Assembly: GCA_021234155.1 (NCBI GenBank)
Contig: JAJEKV010000003.1
Coordinates: forward strand, 22,099,569-22,163,568
Direction of reading: 5' to 3'
Length of the DNA stretch: 64,000 nucleotides
DNA from: Isoetes taiwanensis
Lineage: Eukaryota > Streptophyta > Lycopodiopsida > Isoetales > Isoetaceae
The translations under genes and the position numbers were made by a program. Below the pieces are notes generated by a model. The model searched no databases and had not been told where the DNA came from. It saw nothing but the letters and a program-made list of their open reading frames with translations. Shown in pieces: positions 60,916-64,000 of the stretch. Each line of letters starts with the position of its first letter. Within the stretch, counting starts at the first letter, position 1.

Positions 60916-62100
60916 CTCCACGATTGTGAATGTTTGTTTGGAGGCTAATTTTACTATGCCCATATTAGTGAACTATTAATGGTGCCCAATGATGCTAGGC
61001 ATAAGTTGGAAGTTCGTAAATCTTTTGACCGCAATGAGAAGGAAGTGACATATTAATCCTGCACTCACTTCCTTCTACAGACACTTAAATTTTCTTGCAA
61101 AAGTTGGCAAATTTGTCAACGATTCATAATTTCTTTTCTATTCCTTCTACGAATAATGTTATTTGTCAATATTTCTCTAAATTGTTGTTGGGATTGATTT
61201 ATGTAATGGTGTATAACAGAAAGTGAAGAAGGATTTTGTTTGCATGAAATCAGTACCATACTTTTATACATAGTGTAACAATGTAGTTTAGATTTTCTAA
61301 GAATACTGCATTTTTGGAAATCCCCTTGACATGCTTTTACATAGTTGTATTTAGTCTTTTGCATGTGCACTATTAAGAAATGCATCATGTATGCCATGTG
61401 CATAATACCATTTTTAATGCGAAGAGTTCAATTCCGTTCTCTCTACTTCTTTACATGCCAAACTGCATCCAGTTCATTGCGAACTATTCTTTATAAGTAA
61501 TGAATATGTAGCAAAATAACAGGGGGTTCCAGGGGGATTTGATATAGATGTAAAAATAATAATTCCTGAAACCATAGACCATACATCCCCAAAAAATTGA
61601 ATAACTTGTTATAAAAAAAAAACATAGATTCAAGATAAAAAATAATCACATTAACTCACTGGGTATATATTGGTTAAAGTAGTCTTATTAGAGTATTGAG
61701 TTATTTTGGCAGAGGTTCGAGCCCTCGTATTTCATATTCTAAAATCTTAGGCAAAGACGTATAGAGGTTCGATATTCCCTCAAAACCTTACGGGAAATCG
61801 TATTTCATATTTCAAAATCATAGGCGCCTCCAATCATAAATGACTATAAGCGAAACGAGAGGCGCCCAGAGGCCCCAACATACAATCAGGGTCGTAGGAT
61901 CGACGAATCCAACGACTGTAGTAGTCTAGACCTCGTTTAGATTATTCAAGGGCATTAGCACAATTCTAACTTAAATGGACTGAATCAAGGGTCATTAGAG
62001 TGTCCAGAACTTTCTCCATAGTTCTTGCTTTCATCATCTTATTTATCAGTAAGCAGTTGTGTTCATTTAAACTCTTAAAAATAGATGGTAAGTTTAAGAA
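60916..62100. other. Anonymous intergenic DNA
   Basis: No gene or terminus was recognised. A word CGTATTTCATATT(C/T)(T/C)AAAATC occurs at about 61,727 and 61,798. Confidence 0.4.
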
Positions 62101-62107
62101 CTTGTGA

Positions 62108-62870
62108 ATGCGGCAGAATTTTGATCGGTCATATCTCTCGCATCCGGTGTCAGATTTTCATGTGCTTGGGCTTGTTGGAAAGCTGGTTCAGAGAGCTTTC
62201 CAACGGTGTATGATACTTGCATGCTTGTCTTTGTTTCTGTGCTCAAATCTGCACTTTTCCGGGCTGTGTGCTAGGGTTTTTGTAGCAGCCCTTCTTCTTC
62301 CTTCTTTGAGAAGTATAGCCCTCGCCTGATGCCATTGTTGGCCTTGGCCACGCGGTGTTGAAAGGTGTGCGTTGTACTCTTATTGAAGGTTACGAGAATG
62401 TTTTACTAATTCATACCCTAGTTCCTGGTGGTGTTGTTGATGAAAGCCCGACACCAATATAGGGATTTGGCGTATGTTTTAGTAAGTATTCGATTGGTCT
62501 CGTCTTGCGGCAGAATTTTGATCGGTCATATCTCTCACATCCGGTGTCAGATTTTCATGTACTTGGGCTTGTTGGAAAGCTGGTTCAGAGATCTTTCCAA
62601 CGGTTTATAGTACCTGCATGCTTGGCTTTGTTTCTGTGCTCAAATTGGCACTTTTCCAGGCTGTGTGCTAGGGTTTCTGTGGCAACCTATAGACACTTCC
62701 ACATGGACCTTTGTATCTCTCACATCGAAATGTCAGAATTTCATGTGCTTGGGCTTGTTGGAAAGCTGATTCAGAGAGCTTTCCAACGGTGTATAATACC
62801 TGCATGCTTGTCTTTGTCTCTGTCCTCAAATCTGCACTTTTCTGGGCTGTGTGCTAGGGTTTTTGTGGCA
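62108..62870 (+). repeat. Three-copy repeat of about 180 bp with an internal hairpin
   Basis: Copies start near 62,108, 62,505 and 62,720. Each carries GGTGTCAGATTTTCATG (altered in the third), CTTGGGCTTGTTGGAAAGCT, AGCTTTCCAACGGT, TGCATGCTTG and GGGCTGTGTGCTAGGGTTT. The block TTGGAAAGCT...AGCTTTCCAA is a 10-bp stem with a 9-nt loop, kept in all three with at most one mismatch. It probably derives from LTR or untranslated retrotransposon sequence. Confidence 0.85.
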
Positions 62871-62949
62871 GCCGGTACACACCAGATATTCAGGAGTCTA
62901 TTAAAGCCACGTTCCTTTTTTTTTGCCCCCTTTCAGCCCCTTTGCTCCC

Positions 62950-63760
62950 AACCCTAATTTGGGCAGCCAGAGCATACAAATTAATGTTGAGCTAGGCTCC
63001 AACATCTACCTGACATTGCCATAGCCCAACTAACTGCCTCTTGGCCTTGCCTAGTCGGAGCCCATGAGGTACATTCGCCCACGCCTTTAATGCCCCGCCG
63101 CCTAGCCACAAGGTTAAATCGCGCAAATCATATAAATAGCCCTGCCTAGCCTGGGTGCCATCCTACCTAAAACCACCGGCAAACAATATGCATGAAACCT
63201 AAGTCATACCCCAAGTCATACCCCGCCATTACGGACCGCAGTCCGGATGGACCCACACTTGGTTGGTGAGCTACCTCAGACCACACCAACCCATCTGGGA
63301 AGGCCCAAACACACCAACCACCCGGTTGACCCCGCCATCCGCCCTCGGGGAAGACCATGAAGGGGGCCACCAATGGAAGAGGCCTTCCATAGACGCGGGA
63401 GGCAAGTCTTCCATGAATAGGAGGCCGAGGCCAGGCCCAGTCGGCCCGGACGAGGCCCAGGTCAGGCAATCCGCCCGGTCGAACCTTGGAGCCGTTCCAT
63501 GGGTGAGGTTGAGGCCAGCGTGCATGCCTTGCAGGCCTCCCCGCAGTGGAGAACATAACATCTCGGATGTTGCAAGATGCTCCATTGGTGCGGAACAGCG
63601 ACTCTAATCCGGGGAGTGGAGGATCCATACCCGTCCTCTCATGATGACCCACCATCGGACAATTTGTGGACCTGTAGGATTCTCGCCTACGAGCCTTTAT
63701 ATGAGGGTTAGCGTCTGAGACCCCACCCCACTTCACCACTGGAAGCTTCTCCGGGTGCTA
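62950..63760 (+). mobile_element. GC-rich LTR-like stretch
   Basis: A sharp rise in GC compared with the surroundings, with a TATA-like CATATAAATAGCC at about 63,130, suggests a U3/R region. Neither a TG...CA pair nor a target duplication could be fixed, and no primer-binding site was found in the remaining 240 bp. A gene is unlikely: open frames on both strands overlap and reflect GC content. Confidence 0.3.
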
Positions 63761-64000
63761 AAAGAATATCATAGCGTCACGAAAACTCGTCTCTTGTACC
63801 TGATCGCGATCTAATGGGAATAGGTATAACCCGGCTCTATCTAGGAACATACTATCATACATGAGCTCGGAGGTCTCTACACCCCCATAACCCCTCAAGT
63901 TTAATGGAAGTCCAGCTACTTCATAGATACATCGCCTTAATGAGCACCATTCATAACTGAAATATAATCCTACTTACCACCGGCGGGGTTAATATCAACA

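Noticed and set aside
62108-62870. CRISPR-like array
   Set aside because: Three long, diverging copies at irregular spacing in a plant nuclear genome. It is an ordinary dispersed or tandem repeat.
63167-63739. 190-codon minus-strand open frame
   Set aside because: It lies in GC-rich DNA that is also open on the plus strand, shows no domain, and fits an LTR-like region better.

Overview
The window is nuclear DNA of a land plant with a large, repeat-packed genome. Plant-type families support this: a B3-domain protein, an R2R3-MYB exon, a wall-associated-kinase EGF exon, and intron-containing exons of an ELF6/REF6-type JmjC demethylase. Low gene density, heavily decayed retroelements and long introns suggest a gymnosperm or similar genome, but this is inference. 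Only one gene looks intact, a short B3-domain ORF at 15.6-16.1 kb on the minus strand. Everything else is gene fragments, mobile elements and anonymous AT-rich sequence.

Layout. 0-9 kb: anonymous sequence, a decayed LINE 3' fragment split by a 529-bp hairpin MITE (3.86-4.39 kb), a transposase-like remnant (5.5-6.1 kb), an 83-bp hairpin (6.09 kb) and a foldback element (7.65-8.25 kb). 9.2-11.5 kb: wreck of a Ty3/gypsy element. 13.8-17.7 kb: MYB fragment, B3 gene, WAK exon. 18-25.5 kb: mostly anonymous, with tandem and inverted repeats. 25.8-33.1 kb: Ty1/copia 5' end (LTR, primer-binding site, gag), then antisense exons of a JmjC demethylase (27.7-29.9 kb), then copia protease/integrase (31.7-32.3 kb), then a short retroposon with clear 14-bp target-site duplications (32.9 kb).

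34.9-58 kb is the most remarkable part. Six long (TC)n tracts, all with TC on the same strand, alternate with inserted elements: (TC)n, LINE-1, (TC)n, TIR element A, (TC)n, PIF/Harbinger element B, (TC)n, LINE-2, (TC)n, a 290-bp segment, (TC)n. The two LINEs are the same family in the same orientation. The two TIR elements share termini and a subterminal hairpin. The simplest reading is one ancestral TC microsatellite used repeatedly as a landing site by two unrelated transposon types. LINE-2 was itself split by four later insertions (5.8 kb, a 577-bp solo LTR, a 2.2-kb TIR element and a 322-bp MITE). Each is flanked by a short target duplication whose removal restores the LINE frame.

Both LINEs have ORF1 and ORF2 in one frame, separated only by a TAG at the same place, with no ATG before the endonuclease motif. 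Their 3' ends carry a small stem-loop with a compensatory base change. 58-64 kb: a second copy of the sequence flanking the cluster on the left (33.6-34.5 kb), itself carrying a 975-bp insertion, then anonymous DNA, a three-copy 180-bp repeat and a GC-rich LTR-like stretch.
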